Source of the DNA: Natronohydrobacter sp.
Lineage (GTDB): Bacteria > Pseudomonadota > Alphaproteobacteria > Rhodobacterales > Rhodobacteraceae
Assembly (NCBI GenBank): GCA_030603695.1
Contig: JAUVXF010000002.1
Coordinates: 184,015-248,014, forward strand
Reading direction: 5' to 3'
Length of the DNA stretch: 64,000 nucleotides
Under the pieces are notes generated by a model, which saw nothing but the letters and a program-made list of their open reading frames with translations, did not search any database and was not told the DNA's origin. The first letter of the stretch is position 1. Every line of letters begins with the position of its first letter. The position numbers were made by a program, and so were the translations under genes. Below, piece after piece: positions 1-9,207 of this stretch.

Positions 1-1
1 T

Positions 2-1396
2 GCCTATCTCAGCACCTTCGCGCCCTCTATCCCCACTTGGCTGCATGGCACGCTGATGGCGGGCAATTACAAAACCCCGCTGATCTATGTGAATGTGAAG
101 GCCGTTTTCACCAATACCGTGCCAGTCGATGCCTATCGCGGCGCGGGCCGGCCAGAGGCCACCTTCCAGCTGGAACGGCTGGTGGATAAGGCCGCGCGCG
201 AATTGGGGGTTGATCCCGTAGAATTGCGGCGCAAGAACTTCATCAAGCCCGACCAATTCCCGTATCAGACTCCGGTTGCGGTTGTGTATGATACAGGCAA
301 TTACGATGCCACACTCGACAAGATGCTAGAGCTTGCCGATTACGCCAATTTCGATGCGCGTGTGGCCGAAAGCAAAGCGCGCGGCAAGCTGCGCGGCTTT
401 GGCATAGCCCATTACATCGAGGCGTGTGGCATCGCGCCATCAAACCTTGTGGGCCAGCTTGGCGCGCGGGCGGGGCTTTATGAAAGCGCCTCGGTGCGGG
501 TGAATGCGACAGGCTCCATCTCTGTCTATACGGGCAGCCACAGCCACGGGCAGGGGCATGAAACCACCTTTGCCCAAGTTGTGGCCGATATGATCGGGGT
601 GGATGCATCCAGCATTGAAATCCATCATGGCGATACATCGAATACGCCCATGGGGATGGGCACATATGGCTCGCGCTCGCTGGCGGTGGGGGGGTCGGCT
701 ATTGTGAAAGCCACCAACAAGATCATCGACAAGGCCAAGAAAATCGCCGCCCATCTGCTAGAAGCCGCACCAGAGGATATAGAGTTGAAGGACGGCAAAT
801 TCTCTGTCGCGGGCACGGATAAATCCGTGGATTGGACAGGGGTGACATTGGCGGCCTATGTGCCCCATAACTACCCTCTGGAAGATCTGGAACCGGGGCT
901 GGAAGAGACGGCTTTCTATGATCCGTCAAACTTCACCTATCCCTCTGGCGCCTATGGCTGCGAGATAGAGCTTGACCCCGAAACCGGCAAGATTGACATC
1001 CTGCGCTTTATCGCTGCCGATGATTTCGGTAATATCGTGAACCCGATGATCGTAGAGGGGCAGGTGCATGGCGGGCTTGCACAGGGCATTGGCCAGGCGC
1101 TGCTGGAAAGCTGCGTCTATGATGATCAGGGCCAGCTTTTGTCGGGCAGTTTCATGGATTACGCCATGCCACGCGCCGATGATGTGCGCGGCTTTACCGT
1201 GGATCATAGCTGCATCACACCTTGCACCCATAACCCGCTTGGGGTGAAAGGCTGCGGCGAGGCGGGGGCAATCGGATCGCCCCCCGCCGTTGTGAATGCC
1301 GCGATCGATGCACTGCACCGCGCGGGCCATAGCCATATCACCCATATCGACATGCCCCTGACGCCTTCGCGCGTTTGGGCGGCGATGAATCGCTGA
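2..1396 (+). CDS. Form II CoxL-like molybdenum hydroxylase large subunit (5' end cut off)
   Basis: This is the C-terminal 464 residues of an aerobic CO dehydrogenase/xanthine dehydrogenase-family large subunit, the subunit that carries molybdopterin cytosine dinucleotide. The frame is open to the window edge, so the true start lies upstream. The active-site loop reads AYRGAGR (bases 131-151). This is the form II signature; form I CoxL, the proven CO oxidiser, has AYxCSFR. A GCGEAG segment near the C-terminus supplies the conserved catalytic glutamate (codon 1259-1261). The FAD subunit gene follows after 15 bases, so an L-M gene order is visible; the small 2Fe-2S subunit is not in the window. 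Form II enzymes often act on substrates other than CO, so the substrate is unknown. Family assignment is firm, substrate is not. Confidence 0.92.
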   Translation, partial: AYLSTFAPSIPTWLHGTLMAGNYKTPLIYVNVKAVFTNTVPVDAYRGAGRPEATFQLERLVDKAARELGVDPVELRRKNFIKPDQFPYQTPVAVVYDTGNYDATLDKMLELADYANFDARVAESKARGKLRGFGIAHYIEACGIAPSNLVGQLGARAGLYESASVRVNATGSISVYTGSHSHGQGHETTFAQVVADMIGVDASSIEIHHGDTSNTPMGMGTYGSRSLAVGGSAIVKATNKIIDKAKKIAAHLLEAAPEDIELKDGKFSVAGTDKSVDWTGVTLAAYVPHNYPLEDLEPGLEETAFYDPSNFTYPSGAYGCEIELDPETGKIDILRFIAADDFGNIVNPMIVEGQVHGGLAQGIGQALLESCVYDDQGQLLSGSFMDYAMPRADDVRGFTVDHSCITPCTHNPLGVKGCGEAGAIGSPPAVVNAAIDALHRAGHSHITHIDMPLTPSRVWAAMNR

Positions 1397-1411
1397 GGGA
1401 GGAGAGAGAAC

Positions 1412-2200
1412 ATGCATAATTTCGAGTTCGTAAAACCCTCGACACTGGCAGAGGCCGTGGCCGCTTTGGGCACTGACGAGGCGCAGCCGCTTTCGGGCGG
1501 CCAAACCCTGATCCCATCCATGAAAGCGCGCCTGAATGCGCCGGGTGTGCTGGTGAGCCTGACAGGCATTGCAGAGTTGAAGGGCGTCTGCCGCGAAGGG
1601 GATACGCTGGTGATCGGCGCGGCCACGACGCATGCCACTGTTGCCGCCGATGCGGCCGCAGATTTCCCGGGCCTTGCCGCGCTTGCGGGCCAGATCGGGG
1701 ATCCTGCTGTACGCAACCGGGGCACGATTGGCGGCTCTCTGGCCAATAACGATCCTTCTGCCTGCTACCCGTCTGCCGCACTTGGCACCGGCGCAACCAT
1801 TGTCACCAATGCGCGCGAAATCGCGGCGGATGATTACTTTCAGGGCATGTTCACCACGGCGCTGGAAGAAGGAGAGATCATCACCTCTATCCGCTTTCCC
1901 ATCCCGCAACGGGCGGCCTATGCAAAATTCCTGCAACCGGCCTCGCGTTTCGCGCTGACAGGGGTGTTTGTGGCGCAATATGCCGCTGGCGTGCGGGTGG
2001 CTGTTACGGGGGCGTCTGAAGGCGGGGTGTTCCGCTGGGCAGAGGCAGAGGCCGCCCTTTCGGCCCAGTTTAACGCTGATGCGGTGGCAGGCCTGTCGCA
2101 CCCCGCAGATGGCATGATTTCCGATTTGCATGGCACATCGGAGTATCGCGCCCATCTGGTGCGGGTCATGACCCAGCGCGCTGTGCGTGCCGCGCAATAG
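1412..2200 (+). CDS. CoxM-like FAD-binding subunit of a molybdenum hydroxylase
   Basis: This 262-residue protein is the medium, FAD-binding subunit of the CO dehydrogenase-like enzyme encoded just upstream. It carries electrons from the 2Fe-2S subunit to a quinone or other acceptor. Two FAD-binding segments typical of CoxM/CutM are visible: LSGGQTLIPSMK (residues 27-38) and TIGGSLANNDP (105-115). Its length is close to the family norm. A GGAGAGA ribosome site precedes the ATG. It is the last gene of the operon, since a strong hairpin with a T tract follows 24 bases after the stop. Confidence 0.93.
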   Translation: MHNFEFVKPSTLAEAVAALGTDEAQPLSGGQTLIPSMKARLNAPGVLVSLTGIAELKGVCREGDTLVIGAATTHATVAADAAADFPGLAALAGQIGDPAVRNRGTIGGSLANNDPSACYPSAALGTGATIVTNAREIAADDYFQGMFTTALEEGEIITSIRFPIPQRAAYAKFLQPASRFALTGVFVAQYAAGVRVAVTGASEGGVFRWAEAEAALSAQFNADAVAGLSHPADGMISDLHGTSEYRAHLVRVMTQRAVRAAQ

Positions 2201-2223
2201 CGCGCGCCGCCTGTGCAGAAATG

Positions 2224-2249
2224 AAGGGGGCCTTTGCGGCCCCCTTTTT
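2224..2249 (+). terminator. Rho-independent terminator after the coxLM-like genes
   Basis: Perfect 7-bp stem GGGGGCC/GGCCCCC with a TTTGC loop, followed by TTTTT. It lies 24 bases past the coxM-like stop codon. Confidence 0.9.
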
Positions 2250-2317
2250 CGTTTTGGCCTTGGAATTCGCGCATGGATGCTTAGCTTGTGCAGCAATTCG
2301 CATTCACAGGAGGCTTT

Positions 2318-3019
2318 ATGAGCATTGATCTACATTACTGGCCCACGCCGAATGGCTGGAAAATCTCTATCGCGCTGGAGGAGATGGGCCTGCCCTATGA
2401 TGTGCATTTCGTAAATATCGGCGCAGGTGATCAGTTCAAACCCGAATTTCTGAAAATTGCGCCCAATAACCGTATGCCTGCAATTGTCGATCCCGACGGG
2501 CCGGATGGTGCGCCCATCTCTATTTTTGAATCTGGCGCAATCTTGCAGTATCTGGCGCGCAAGACGGGCAAATTCTATGGCGAAAGCGCGCGCGACCGTG
2601 TGGCGGTTGATCAATGGCTGATGTGGCAAATGGGCGGGCTTGGCCCAATGGCGGGACAGGCGCACCATTTCCTGAAATATGCTCCGGCATTGGAACCGGC
2701 CCAAGACCTGCCCTATGCGAAAGATCGCTACCGCAACGAAGTTGCGCGCCTGTTGGGGGTGCTGAACAAGCAACTGGCCGATAACCGCTATGTGGCAGGC
2801 GATTTCTATTCCATTGCAGATATGGCCATCTGGCCATGGGCGATTTTGTGGGAAGGGCAGGAACAAACGCTAGAGGATAAACCTCATCTGGCCCGCTGGC
2901 TGGACGAGGTGGGCGCGCGCGCGGCAGTGCAAAAGGGCAAGGCCCTTGCCGAAGAAAAGCGCGCAAATGTTCAGACAGACCGCGAGGCGCAGAAAGTTCT
3001 GTTCGGCAAGCGGGATTAA
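2318..3019 (+). CDS. Glutathione S-transferase, Nu-class (YfcG/YghU-like)
   Basis: The protein has 233 residues. The N-terminal thioredoxin-like domain (about 1-85) contains YWPTPNGWK, NNRMPAI (50-56) and the ES pair of the glutathione site (71-72). The second half is the all-helical GST domain. The TPNG segment and overall pattern match the YfcG/YghU group, which have disulfide-bond reductase and peroxidase activity using glutathione. A TTG-initiated start at 2288 is possible, but AGGAGG sits ideally upstream of the ATG at 2318, so the shorter form is chosen. The gene stands alone, converging on yciB. Physiological substrate is unknown. Confidence 0.9.
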   Translation: MSIDLHYWPTPNGWKISIALEEMGLPYDVHFVNIGAGDQFKPEFLKIAPNNRMPAIVDPDGPDGAPISIFESGAILQYLARKTGKFYGESARDRVAVDQWLMWQMGGLGPMAGQAHHFLKYAPALEPAQDLPYAKDRYRNEVARLLGVLNKQLADNRYVAGDFYSIADMAIWPWAILWEGQEQTLEDKPHLARWLDEVGARAAVQKGKALAEEKRANVQTDREAQKVLFGKRD

Positions 3020-3026
3020 GCACTTG

Positions 3027-3053
3027 GCGCGCGGCGGCAACCCTGCCGCGCGC
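3027..3053. terminator. GC-rich hairpin between convergent GST and yciB genes
   Basis: Perfect 9-bp stem GCGCGCGGC/GCCGCGCGC with a 9-base loop fills the 34-base gap between the two convergent stop codons. There is no clear T tract, so efficiency as an intrinsic terminator is uncertain. Confidence 0.55.
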
Positions 3054-3653
3054 TTAGTCTTTTGGGGCAGAGCTGTAGCGCTCAAACAGCTTTGCCTGTG
3101 CCATGAAGAACGCAAACAGTGCCAAGGGCAGCACGAAAGTACGGAAATTTACCCACATATCCGTAGACATGCTGCGCCAGACAATTTCATTTGCCAGCGC
3201 CATGGCCGCAAACATCAAAGCCAAGCGTTTTGTCAACAGCATCCAGCCTTCATGGCGCAGGGGCAATGCCCCTTCCATCACCAGTTCCAACCAGCTTTGC
3301 CCCCGCGCAAGCCCGATGAACAGCAAAAGCGCAAAAATGGAATACACGGCGGTGGGCTTCATCTTGAAAAACCGCTCGTCATTCAGCCAGACTGTCAGCC
3401 CGCCAAAGACAACCACCATCACAAGCGTGACAAGCTGCAATTTGCTGAGGCGTCCAGACAATTTCCACAAAACAAAGGTTGCCAGCGCCATAACCGGAAT
3501 AAAGGCGGCAGTCAGCAAGATGAAGGCGTCATATTCAGTGCCGCCAAAGCTGTAGCTTTGCCCGCGTGTGGTGATATAGCCCACGAAAAACAGAAATACC
3601 GGCCCCAGTTCGAGCGCGATTTTCACTGCGGGGGATACCTGCCTCTCTGTCAT
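3054..3653 (-). CDS. YciB/IspZ family inner-membrane septation protein
   Basis: This 199-residue polytopic membrane protein has about five to six hydrophobic segments. Its start (VKIALELGPVFLFFVGY) and the segment GLTVWLNDERFFKMKPT are hallmark YciB sequences; the second is the conserved WLNDExFxKxKPT-type loop. YciB (septation protein A) acts in the inner membrane and is linked in E. coli to the elongation and division machinery and cell-envelope integrity. The ATG at 3653 has no strong ribosome site, but the following residues match the family start. The gene is separated from the upstream minus-strand gene by 42 bases and could be co-transcribed with it. Confidence 0.9.
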   Translation of the reverse strand: MTERQVSPAVKIALELGPVFLFFVGYITTRGQSYSFGGTEYDAFILLTAAFIPVMALATFVLWKLSGRLSKLQLVTLVMVVVFGGLTVWLNDERFFKMKPTAVYSIFALLLFIGLARGQSWLELVMEGALPLRHEGWMLLTKRLALMFAAMALANEIVWRSMSTDMWVNFRTFVLPLALFAFFMAQAKLFERYSSAPKD

Positions 3654-3695
3654 GTCAATCCTTGTTTGCTAAGCGTCAGCGCTGCTTATCACGGC

Positions 3696-6527
3696 TCAGG
3701 AGGCCAGACGCAAGACCACATCACGCCCCCGCCGGATATAGCGCAATTCGCTATCGCCAATAGCAACAACCTGCCCGCCGTCCAGCGTCTCTCCCACCCG
3801 CACTGTCACAACATTGCCATTGGACAGGCGCACAAGTGCCCGCCGGTTGGAAGGCGTGCCCATAACGCCAATCAGGTTGATCTGGCGCAGGTTGATGGCG
3901 CGGGCCTGTGTGGCTTCGCGCGCCACAGATGCCGATGTCGGGATGGCTGGCACGGCGGAAACTGCCGCGCGCGCGGTCTGCACCGGCTCTGGTGCGGGTG
4001 CAGGTGCAGTTGCGGCAGGGGCAGCGGCTGCCTGACGCGCCGCAAGGCTGCGCTGCACGACGGCGGCGAATTGGCTTGGCCGTGCATCCGGGCGCAAAGA
4101 GGCAGCAACCGCCAGCCGCGATGCGTCTGCAAACGCGTCCGGGGCCTCTGCCGCGCCGGGCACGGGGAGAATGGTTTCGGGGCGCGCTTGCGGCCGCAAT
4201 GCGCTAAGCGCAATGCCGCCCGGAGAGGCGGCATTTGCGGCTGTGTCTGTCCCCGTCGCGCTGGCTTCGCCTTCGGGTGGGCTAAGGCTGGTATCCTCGG
4301 TTGGTGCTATGGGCGCTTCTGGTGCCAAAGCCGCTGGCCGTGGCGGGGGAACCACGCTTGGCCGTCCCTCTGTCACAGAGATTACCACTTCCGCGTCATC
4401 GGCAGGGGCGGCTTGCGGATTGGCTGATGGCACTTCCGGGGCGCTTGGTTCCGCGAGTGCCTGCAATTCTGCCAGCACATCTTCTGGCACCAGCCCTTCT
4501 GGCCGTGATGGGGGAAGTGCGGGCGGCGTGCCTTCAACAACGTCTATATCCAGCAATGCTTCGGCAGGGTCACGCGCTGACAGGCTGTCGGCCATCTCTT
4601 CGCCGGGTGCATCTGGGGCGGGCAGGGCCGTTTCATCGGCAGTAGGTTCTGGAACTGCCTGCAATGCCGCCAATTCCGAACGCAATGGCGCTTGCGCCAT
4701 CTCCTCGAACGGTGGGGGGGGCGCAGAGGACAACGGCAAAGGATTTGGAACGCTTGGCGCAATCACCCCGGTAGAACGCAACGCGGCAATGCGCCCGCCC
4801 TGCATATCTGGCGCAGAAAACGGCACCGAGCGTTCCGAGTCAGGGTTGCTTTGCGCGATGGGTTCGGGCCGATCATCGGGCACTTGCTGGGCAGCATCCT
4901 CCAGCCCAAGCGCTGCCTCAATCTCGCCCAATGCGGAGAGATCATCTTCCAAGGCAAGATCCGGCGCGGGTGCGCTAATACTGTCTTCTGCCGGGGTAGA
5001 TGTGGAAATCTGCGGTGCAGGGTCGCGCGTGTAGAAATACAGTGCCCAAACAGCAACCGCGATCAAAAGCAGCGTCACGCCACCAAGGATCAGAAGCGCA
5101 GTCTGCGCTGTAGCGGGCGGCGCGGCCTGATGGTTGCGGGCGCCGAAAATTGTCAGCCTTTCAGCTTCTTTGTCTTTGGGTTTGCTTGCCCCGCGCTCGC
5201 GCAGTGTGGTCAGAGCATCTTTGCGCGCGGGGGATGTTTGGGCAGGCGCGCCGTCTTGCCCAGACGCTGCAATCTCCGCTGCTGGCGCAGACGGCGCTGG
5301 TTTGCCAGAGTTAGGTTTTGGAAGCGCCGGCTGTGACGCCTGTGCGCGTTTACTTTTGGGGGTTCTGAGAGGCTTTAGCGCGGCCAAAGCCTTTGGCAGC
5401 GCCAAGCTTTTGGCGGCCTGTGGCAGTTTTGCAAAGACCCCGCCAATCGCGGTTTGGCTTTGCACACCAAGTTTGCCCAACTCACCCAGATACGCAGAGA
5501 GAGAGGGCATCGGCTTGGGTGTTTTGGCAACCGCCGCGCGGCCGGGTTGCGGCTTTGGCGGCGCGCCACGGCGTGACCGAAAGGTTGCGGCGGGGTCTGT
5601 GCGCAAATCTGTGGCAGGGGGGATTTCGGCCAGCGGCTTTGCGTCTTTTGGTTCTGTGCCCAATGGCAGTGCGGGCTTTGGGCTGTCCGTCTTTGCTGTG
5701 GCATTTGCAGGCGGCGCAGCCACTGATGGGGCCAGTGCGGGCTTATCAACTGTTGGGGCGGGCGCGCTGGCGCTGGGGGACGGTGCACTATCCGATTTTG
5801 CCGAAACGTGATCTGTGGCGCTTGTTTCTGGCGCTTTGGGCGTATCCGGCAACGTGGCAGGCGGTTCTTGCGGCGCGGGGGCGGGCTTTGCGCCTGATGG
5901 TGTTTCGGCCAATGCCGTGGCATCTTTTGCCGCTTCCACCGGGGCAGCCGGGATGATCACTTCGGGATCGGGCAAGCGCGCCATCCCGATTTCGCGCACC
6001 AAATCGCGTGGCAATGTGCTGATATCCTGCGCAGGATACAGCTTGCGCCCGGTGCGGGTGATGCAAAACCGCGGCTCTTGCGTGAAAGCCTTGCCTTGCG
6101 GCGCGGCTACGGCACAAACAGGGCTAAGCCCGTAAGTGGTTGCGAAATCTTCTGCCTCTATCACGGTTTCGCGTGCGACAACTGCGATATGGGTTTGGGC
6201 GCCATCCTCACACCAGTCAAACACCAGATCTTCTACCGGATAGGGCGTGCGACCCACAAGCGCAGCCCGAATGGCGCGCTCTTTTTCGGGGCCGGGCAGT
6301 GGTGGCAGCGTCAAACTGGTGAACAGGATTTGCGCATCGGGGATCACCAGCTTTGTGGTAATCCCGTCCGGGGCCAAGGCCGCCGCGATCTGCGCAAGAT
6401 CGTACATTTCTGCATCCAGAGCCACGCTCTCAAGGGCCACGGCCCCAACACGCAACCACCCTGCGGTATCTTTATACCACAGGGTGATCCCGTCCTCAGT
6501 CAGTCCAAGCGCGAAATTTGGTGTCAT
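3696..6527 (-). CDS. Large Ala/Pro-rich single-pass membrane protein with PilM/GspL-like N-terminus and PilP/GspC-like C-terminus
   Basis: This protein has 943 residues. Residues 1 to about 150 resemble the first half of PilM/GspL actin-like proteins, including a PDAQILFTSLTLPPLPG segment, a TPYPVEDLVFDW segment and a KERAIRAAL helix. Residues about 160-470 are a low-complexity Pro/Ala/Lys linker. One hydrophobic helix lies at about 477-499, followed by RDP. A second long acidic Pro/Ala linker would be periplasmic. The last ~67 residues (INLIGVMGTPSNRRALVRL, then VRVGETLDGGQVVAIGDSELRY) look like the HR/PilP domain of GspC and PilP. The arrangement suggests a bridge between a cytoplasmic actin-like part and a periplasmic docking domain. 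No other secretin or pilus genes are nearby. I recall such proteins being annotated only as hypothetical in Rhodobacterales; function is inferred from fold resemblance. Confidence 0.75.
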   Translation of the reverse strand: MTPNFALGLTEDGITLWYKDTAGWLRVGAVALESVALDAEMYDLAQIAAALAPDGITTKLVIPDAQILFTSLTLPPLPGPEKERAIRAALVGRTPYPVEDLVFDWCEDGAQTHIAVVARETVIEAEDFATTYGLSPVCAVAAPQGKAFTQEPRFCITRTGRKLYPAQDISTLPRDLVREIGMARLPDPEVIIPAAPVEAAKDATALAETPSGAKPAPAPQEPPATLPDTPKAPETSATDHVSAKSDSAPSPSASAPAPTVDKPALAPSVAAPPANATAKTDSPKPALPLGTEPKDAKPLAEIPPATDLRTDPAATFRSRRGAPPKPQPGRAAVAKTPKPMPSLSAYLGELGKLGVQSQTAIGGVFAKLPQAAKSLALPKALAALKPLRTPKSKRAQASQPALPKPNSGKPAPSAPAAEIAASGQDGAPAQTSPARKDALTTLRERGASKPKDKEAERLTIFGARNHQAAPPATAQTALLILGGVTLLLIAVAVWALYFYTRDPAPQISTSTPAEDSISAPAPDLALEDDLSALGEIEAALGLEDAAQQVPDDRPEPIAQSNPDSERSVPFSAPDMQGGRIAALRSTGVIAPSVPNPLPLSSAPPPPFEEMAQAPLRSELAALQAVPEPTADETALPAPDAPGEEMADSLSARDPAEALLDIDVVEGTPPALPPSRPEGLVPEDVLAELQALAEPSAPEVPSANPQAAPADDAEVVISVTEGRPSVVPPPRPAALAPEAPIAPTEDTSLSPPEGEASATGTDTAANAASPGGIALSALRPQARPETILPVPGAAEAPDAFADASRLAVAASLRPDARPSQFAAVVQRSLAARQAAAAPAATAPAPAPEPVQTARAAVSAVPAIPTSASVAREATQARAINLRQINLIGVMGTPSNRRALVRLSNGNVVTVRVGETLDGGQVVAIGDSELRYIRRGRDVVLRLAS

Positions 6528-6578
6528 GGTTCGGATCTAACACAGAATTTACAGTTACGGGGAGTCACAATCCTGCGT

Positions 6579-6623
6579 CAGACAGGGCAAGCGCGAAAAA
6601 CCGCCAATGCCTTGCCCTGTCTG
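6579..6623 (-). terminator. Long inverted repeat downstream of metY
   Basis: A perfect 13-bp inverted repeat (6579-6591 against 6611-6623) with a 19-base spacer begins 16 bases past the metY stop. It lacks a T tract on the minus strand, so it may be a transcript-stabilising hairpin rather than an intrinsic terminator. Confidence 0.55.
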
Positions 6624-6638
6624 GGCAGTTCCCGGAAT

Positions 6639-7925
6639 TTACCCACAAGCCTTGTCCAGCGCCTGCGCCAGATCTGCGATGATATCATCGGCATCCTCCA
6701 GCCCGATGGACAGCCGCACCACATCCGGCGCGGCACCTGCCGCGATTTGCTGGGCCTCGCTCAATTGGCGGTGCGTGGTAGAGGCCGAATGGATGATCAG
6801 CGAACGCGTATCGCCCAGATTGGCCACATGGCTGAACAGATTGACGGAATCGATCAACTTCACACAGGCTTCATACCCGGCCTTGAGCGAGAAGGTGAAC
6901 AGCGAGGATGCGCCTTTGGGGCAGATTTTCGCCATGCGCGGATAATAGGGCGACGATGGCAGGCCCGCATAGGTGACATAGGCCACACGCGGATCACGCT
7001 CCAGCCACTGCGCCACTTTCACGGCATTGGCGCAATGCCGCTCCATCCGCAGGGACAGGGTTTCAATTCCCATCAGCGTATAATGGGCGGCCTGTGGGTT
7101 CAGCGTCATGCCAAGATCACGCAAGCCTATGGCAATGGAATTGAAGGTGAAGGCAAGCGGGCCGAAGGTTTCATGGAATTTCAGGCCATGATAGGCTGGT
7201 TCCGGGTCTGCCAAAGATGGGAATTTGCCGTTTGACCAGTTGAACTTGCCCGAATCCACAATCGCCCCCCCGGTGACGGTGCCATTGCCTGTCAGGTATT
7301 TTGTCAGCGAATGCACAACCAGCGTTGCGCCATGTTCAATGGGGCGGCACAGATAGGGGGTGGCGGTGGTGTTATCTACGATCAGCGGCACGCCTGCGCG
7401 ATCAGAGATTGCCGAAACGGCGTCCAGATCGGTGATATACCCGCCGGGATTGGCGATGCTTTCGCAAAATACCGCGCGGGTATTGTCATCAATCGCGGCT
7501 TCCAATGCGGCCAGATCATCGAAATCCACAAATTTTGCAGACCAGCCAAACCGCCGGATTGTCTGGCTGAATTGCGTGACAGTCCCACCATATAGCCGGT
7601 TGGAGGCCACAATATTCAGCCCCGGCCCCATCAGCGGAAAAAGCGCCATGATCTGTGCGGCATGGCCAGAGGAACAGCACACGGCCCCCGCGCCCCCTTC
7701 CAGCGTTGCCATGCGCTCTTGCAGCGCGGCAATGGTGGGGTTTGTCAGGCGTGAGTAGATATAGCCAAGCTCTTGCAGGTTGAACAAGGCCGCCGCGTGA
7801 TCAACATCGCGAAAGACAAAGGCGGTAGACTGATAGATCGGCACTTGGCGTGCGCCGGTTGCGGGGTCAGGCCGCGCGCCTGCATGGATTTGCAGCGTAT
7901 CAAAGCCGGGTGTTTTCTCTGTCAT
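6639..7925 (-). CDS. metY: O-acetylhomoserine aminocarboxypropyltransferase (O-acetylhomoserine sulfhydrylase)
   Basis: This 428-residue enzyme of the Cys/Met-metabolism PLP family is predicted to join O-acetylhomoserine and sulfide (or methanethiol) to make homocysteine (or methionine). The PLP lysine is K209 in the VHSLTKYLTGNG segment; the YSRLTNPT segment (57-64) and CSSGHAAQ (84-91) are family signatures. The length and the N-terminal FDTLQIHAG motif match MetY rather than the shorter MetB/MetC proteins. The frame extends upstream to 8204, but a GGAGGAG site lies just ahead of the ATG at 7925 and the family N-terminus starts there. The gene stands alone, without metX or a visible SAM riboswitch in the 101-base leader. 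Confidence 0.93.
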   Translation of the reverse strand: MTEKTPGFDTLQIHAGARPDPATGARQVPIYQSTAFVFRDVDHAAALFNLQELGYIYSRLTNPTIAALQERMATLEGGAGAVCCSSGHAAQIMALFPLMGPGLNIVASNRLYGGTVTQFSQTIRRFGWSAKFVDFDDLAALEAAIDDNTRAVFCESIANPGGYITDLDAVSAISDRAGVPLIVDNTTATPYLCRPIEHGATLVVHSLTKYLTGNGTVTGGAIVDSGKFNWSNGKFPSLADPEPAYHGLKFHETFGPLAFTFNSIAIGLRDLGMTLNPQAAHYTLMGIETLSLRMERHCANAVKVAQWLERDPRVAYVTYAGLPSSPYYPRMAKICPKGASSLFTFSLKAGYEACVKLIDSVNLFSHVANLGDTRSLIIHSASTTHRQLSEAQQIAAGAAPDVVRLSIGLEDADDIIADLAQALDKACG

Positions 7926-8026
7926 TGGGTGCTCCTCCGCCGATATGATGTGCGGGACGCTACGACAGTGGCCAGCGCAAGGCAATTGGCCTTGCAGAAA
8001 ATAAACGCGGCGCAGCAAGCAAAGCC

Positions 8027-9172
8027 CTAGCTGTGCAATTCCTGCGGCGGTGGTTCCAGCACATCGCCCCAGCGCGACAGGATGAGGCTGCGGTAATTCT
8101 GCCAACCCTCTGAAATGGCGCTGTCCAGCCGCTGCCGCGCCTGCCATTTGGAGAGGGTTTGCACCGTGCCGCGGGCCTTTTCCGGTTGGCCCATCTCTGC
8201 GCACCAGTCCAACCCCAAAGCGCTTAGCACAGGCGCAAGCCGTGTTTCCGGCGCTGCAACCAGATCTGCCAGCTCAACCCTATACCAGTTTGCACCCGCG
8301 CGCGTCCGCCATGTATCAGACATGGCCATATAGCGCTGATACTGCCCCCAAAGCGTTGGAAAATCTGTGCTATACCCATGGCCATGCGCAAAATCATTGC
8401 GAAAGCAACTCCAGCAGGTGGCAAGCGGGGGGCGGCGCGGCTCTAGGATAATAGCATCGGGAAAGAGCATCGGGATCAGCCAGCCCAACCAATAGTTTTC
8501 AGGCATCTTGTCTATCAGGATCGTGCCGCCCTTGGCCTGCGGTGCGATGGCGGCCAGATAGGCTTTGCGAATATGCGCGAGGCGCGGCATGGTTAACGTG
8601 GTGATAAAGCGCAGGTAGTCTGCATCCAGCCCTTTCACGATCCGGCCAAGCGCCGTGACCTCGCCCAAAGGTGTCATGGCCGGGTGCATGCCCAGCATTT
8701 GCGACAAAATCGAACTGCCAGACCGCGGCATGCCCAGAATGAACACCATGCGCGGCGCGCAGGGTGCAAGCGCCATGGGTTCCAGCCGCGCCACAGCTTG
8801 CAAGGCGGCGTGTGCAAGCCGCGCATGCCGCGCGCTGTCAAATGGCACATGCGCCAGCGCATTTGCCGCAACAAAGGCTGCGAAAGCCCCATCGTAATCG
8901 CCAATATCATCCAGCGCCTTGCCCAGCAAAAACTGGATCTGGCTTTGCATGGTCGCGGGCAGTTGCGTGGCGCTGACAAACGCCCGCAAGCGCGCCAAAA
9001 CAGGATCATCCGGCGCGATCCGGGTGACAGAGACATAGGTTTGCAAAGCGCCTAAAACGCCGGGATCATGCTGAAAAACAAGCTGGCAGAGCGCGCGCGC
9101 CGCTTTGAATTCGCCCGCAACCGACAGGCGGCTGGCTTGCGCAAGAACGGCTTTCAGTTGCGCATCATCCAT
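8027..9172 (-). CDS. Sulfotransferase family protein with N-terminal TPR-like region
   Basis: This is a 381-residue protein. Residues 1 to about 125 are helical and TPR-like, including a FLLGKALDDIGDYDGAFAAF repeat. The C-terminal part is a sulfotransferase domain with the PAPS-binding loop FILGMPRSGSSIL (about 144-156). A conserved DKMPENYWLGWL segment matches TPR-sulfotransferase families. The likely reaction is transfer of sulfate from PAPS to an unknown acceptor. An ATG at 9283 would extend it by 37 residues but would run into the neighbouring gene; the ATG at 9172 is preferred. It follows the lytic transglycosylase gene by 35 bases on the same strand. Confidence 0.82.
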   Translation of the reverse strand: MDDAQLKAVLAQASRLSVAGEFKAARALCQLVFQHDPGVLGALQTYVSVTRIAPDDPVLARLRAFVSATQLPATMQSQIQFLLGKALDDIGDYDGAFAAFVAANALAHVPFDSARHARLAHAALQAVARLEPMALAPCAPRMVFILGMPRSGSSILSQMLGMHPAMTPLGEVTALGRIVKGLDADYLRFITTLTMPRLAHIRKAYLAAIAPQAKGGTILIDKMPENYWLGWLIPMLFPDAIILEPRRPPLATCWSCFRNDFAHGHGYSTDFPTLWGQYQRYMAMSDTWRTRAGANWYRVELADLVAAPETRLAPVLSALGLDWCAEMGQPEKARGTVQTLSKWQARQRLDSAISEGWQNYRSLILSRWGDVLEPPPQELHS

Positions 9173-9207
9173 TGCGGCCCCTTTTGCTGGCTTTGCCGTG
9201 ATAGAAC

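Noticed and set aside
926..2296. 456-residue minus-strand ORF
   Set aside because: It is antisense to the CoxL and CoxM genes, which have clear family motifs.
2946..4427. 493-residue plus-strand ORF
   Set aside because: It runs antisense through yciB and the 3' part of the Ala/Pro-rich gene, has no ribosome site or family pattern, and exists because GC-rich DNA lacks stops in that frame.
7926..8026. SAM-type riboswitch ahead of metY
   Set aside because: The 101-base leader has only a small GCAAGGC/GCCTTGC hairpin; I see no SAM-II or SAH core.
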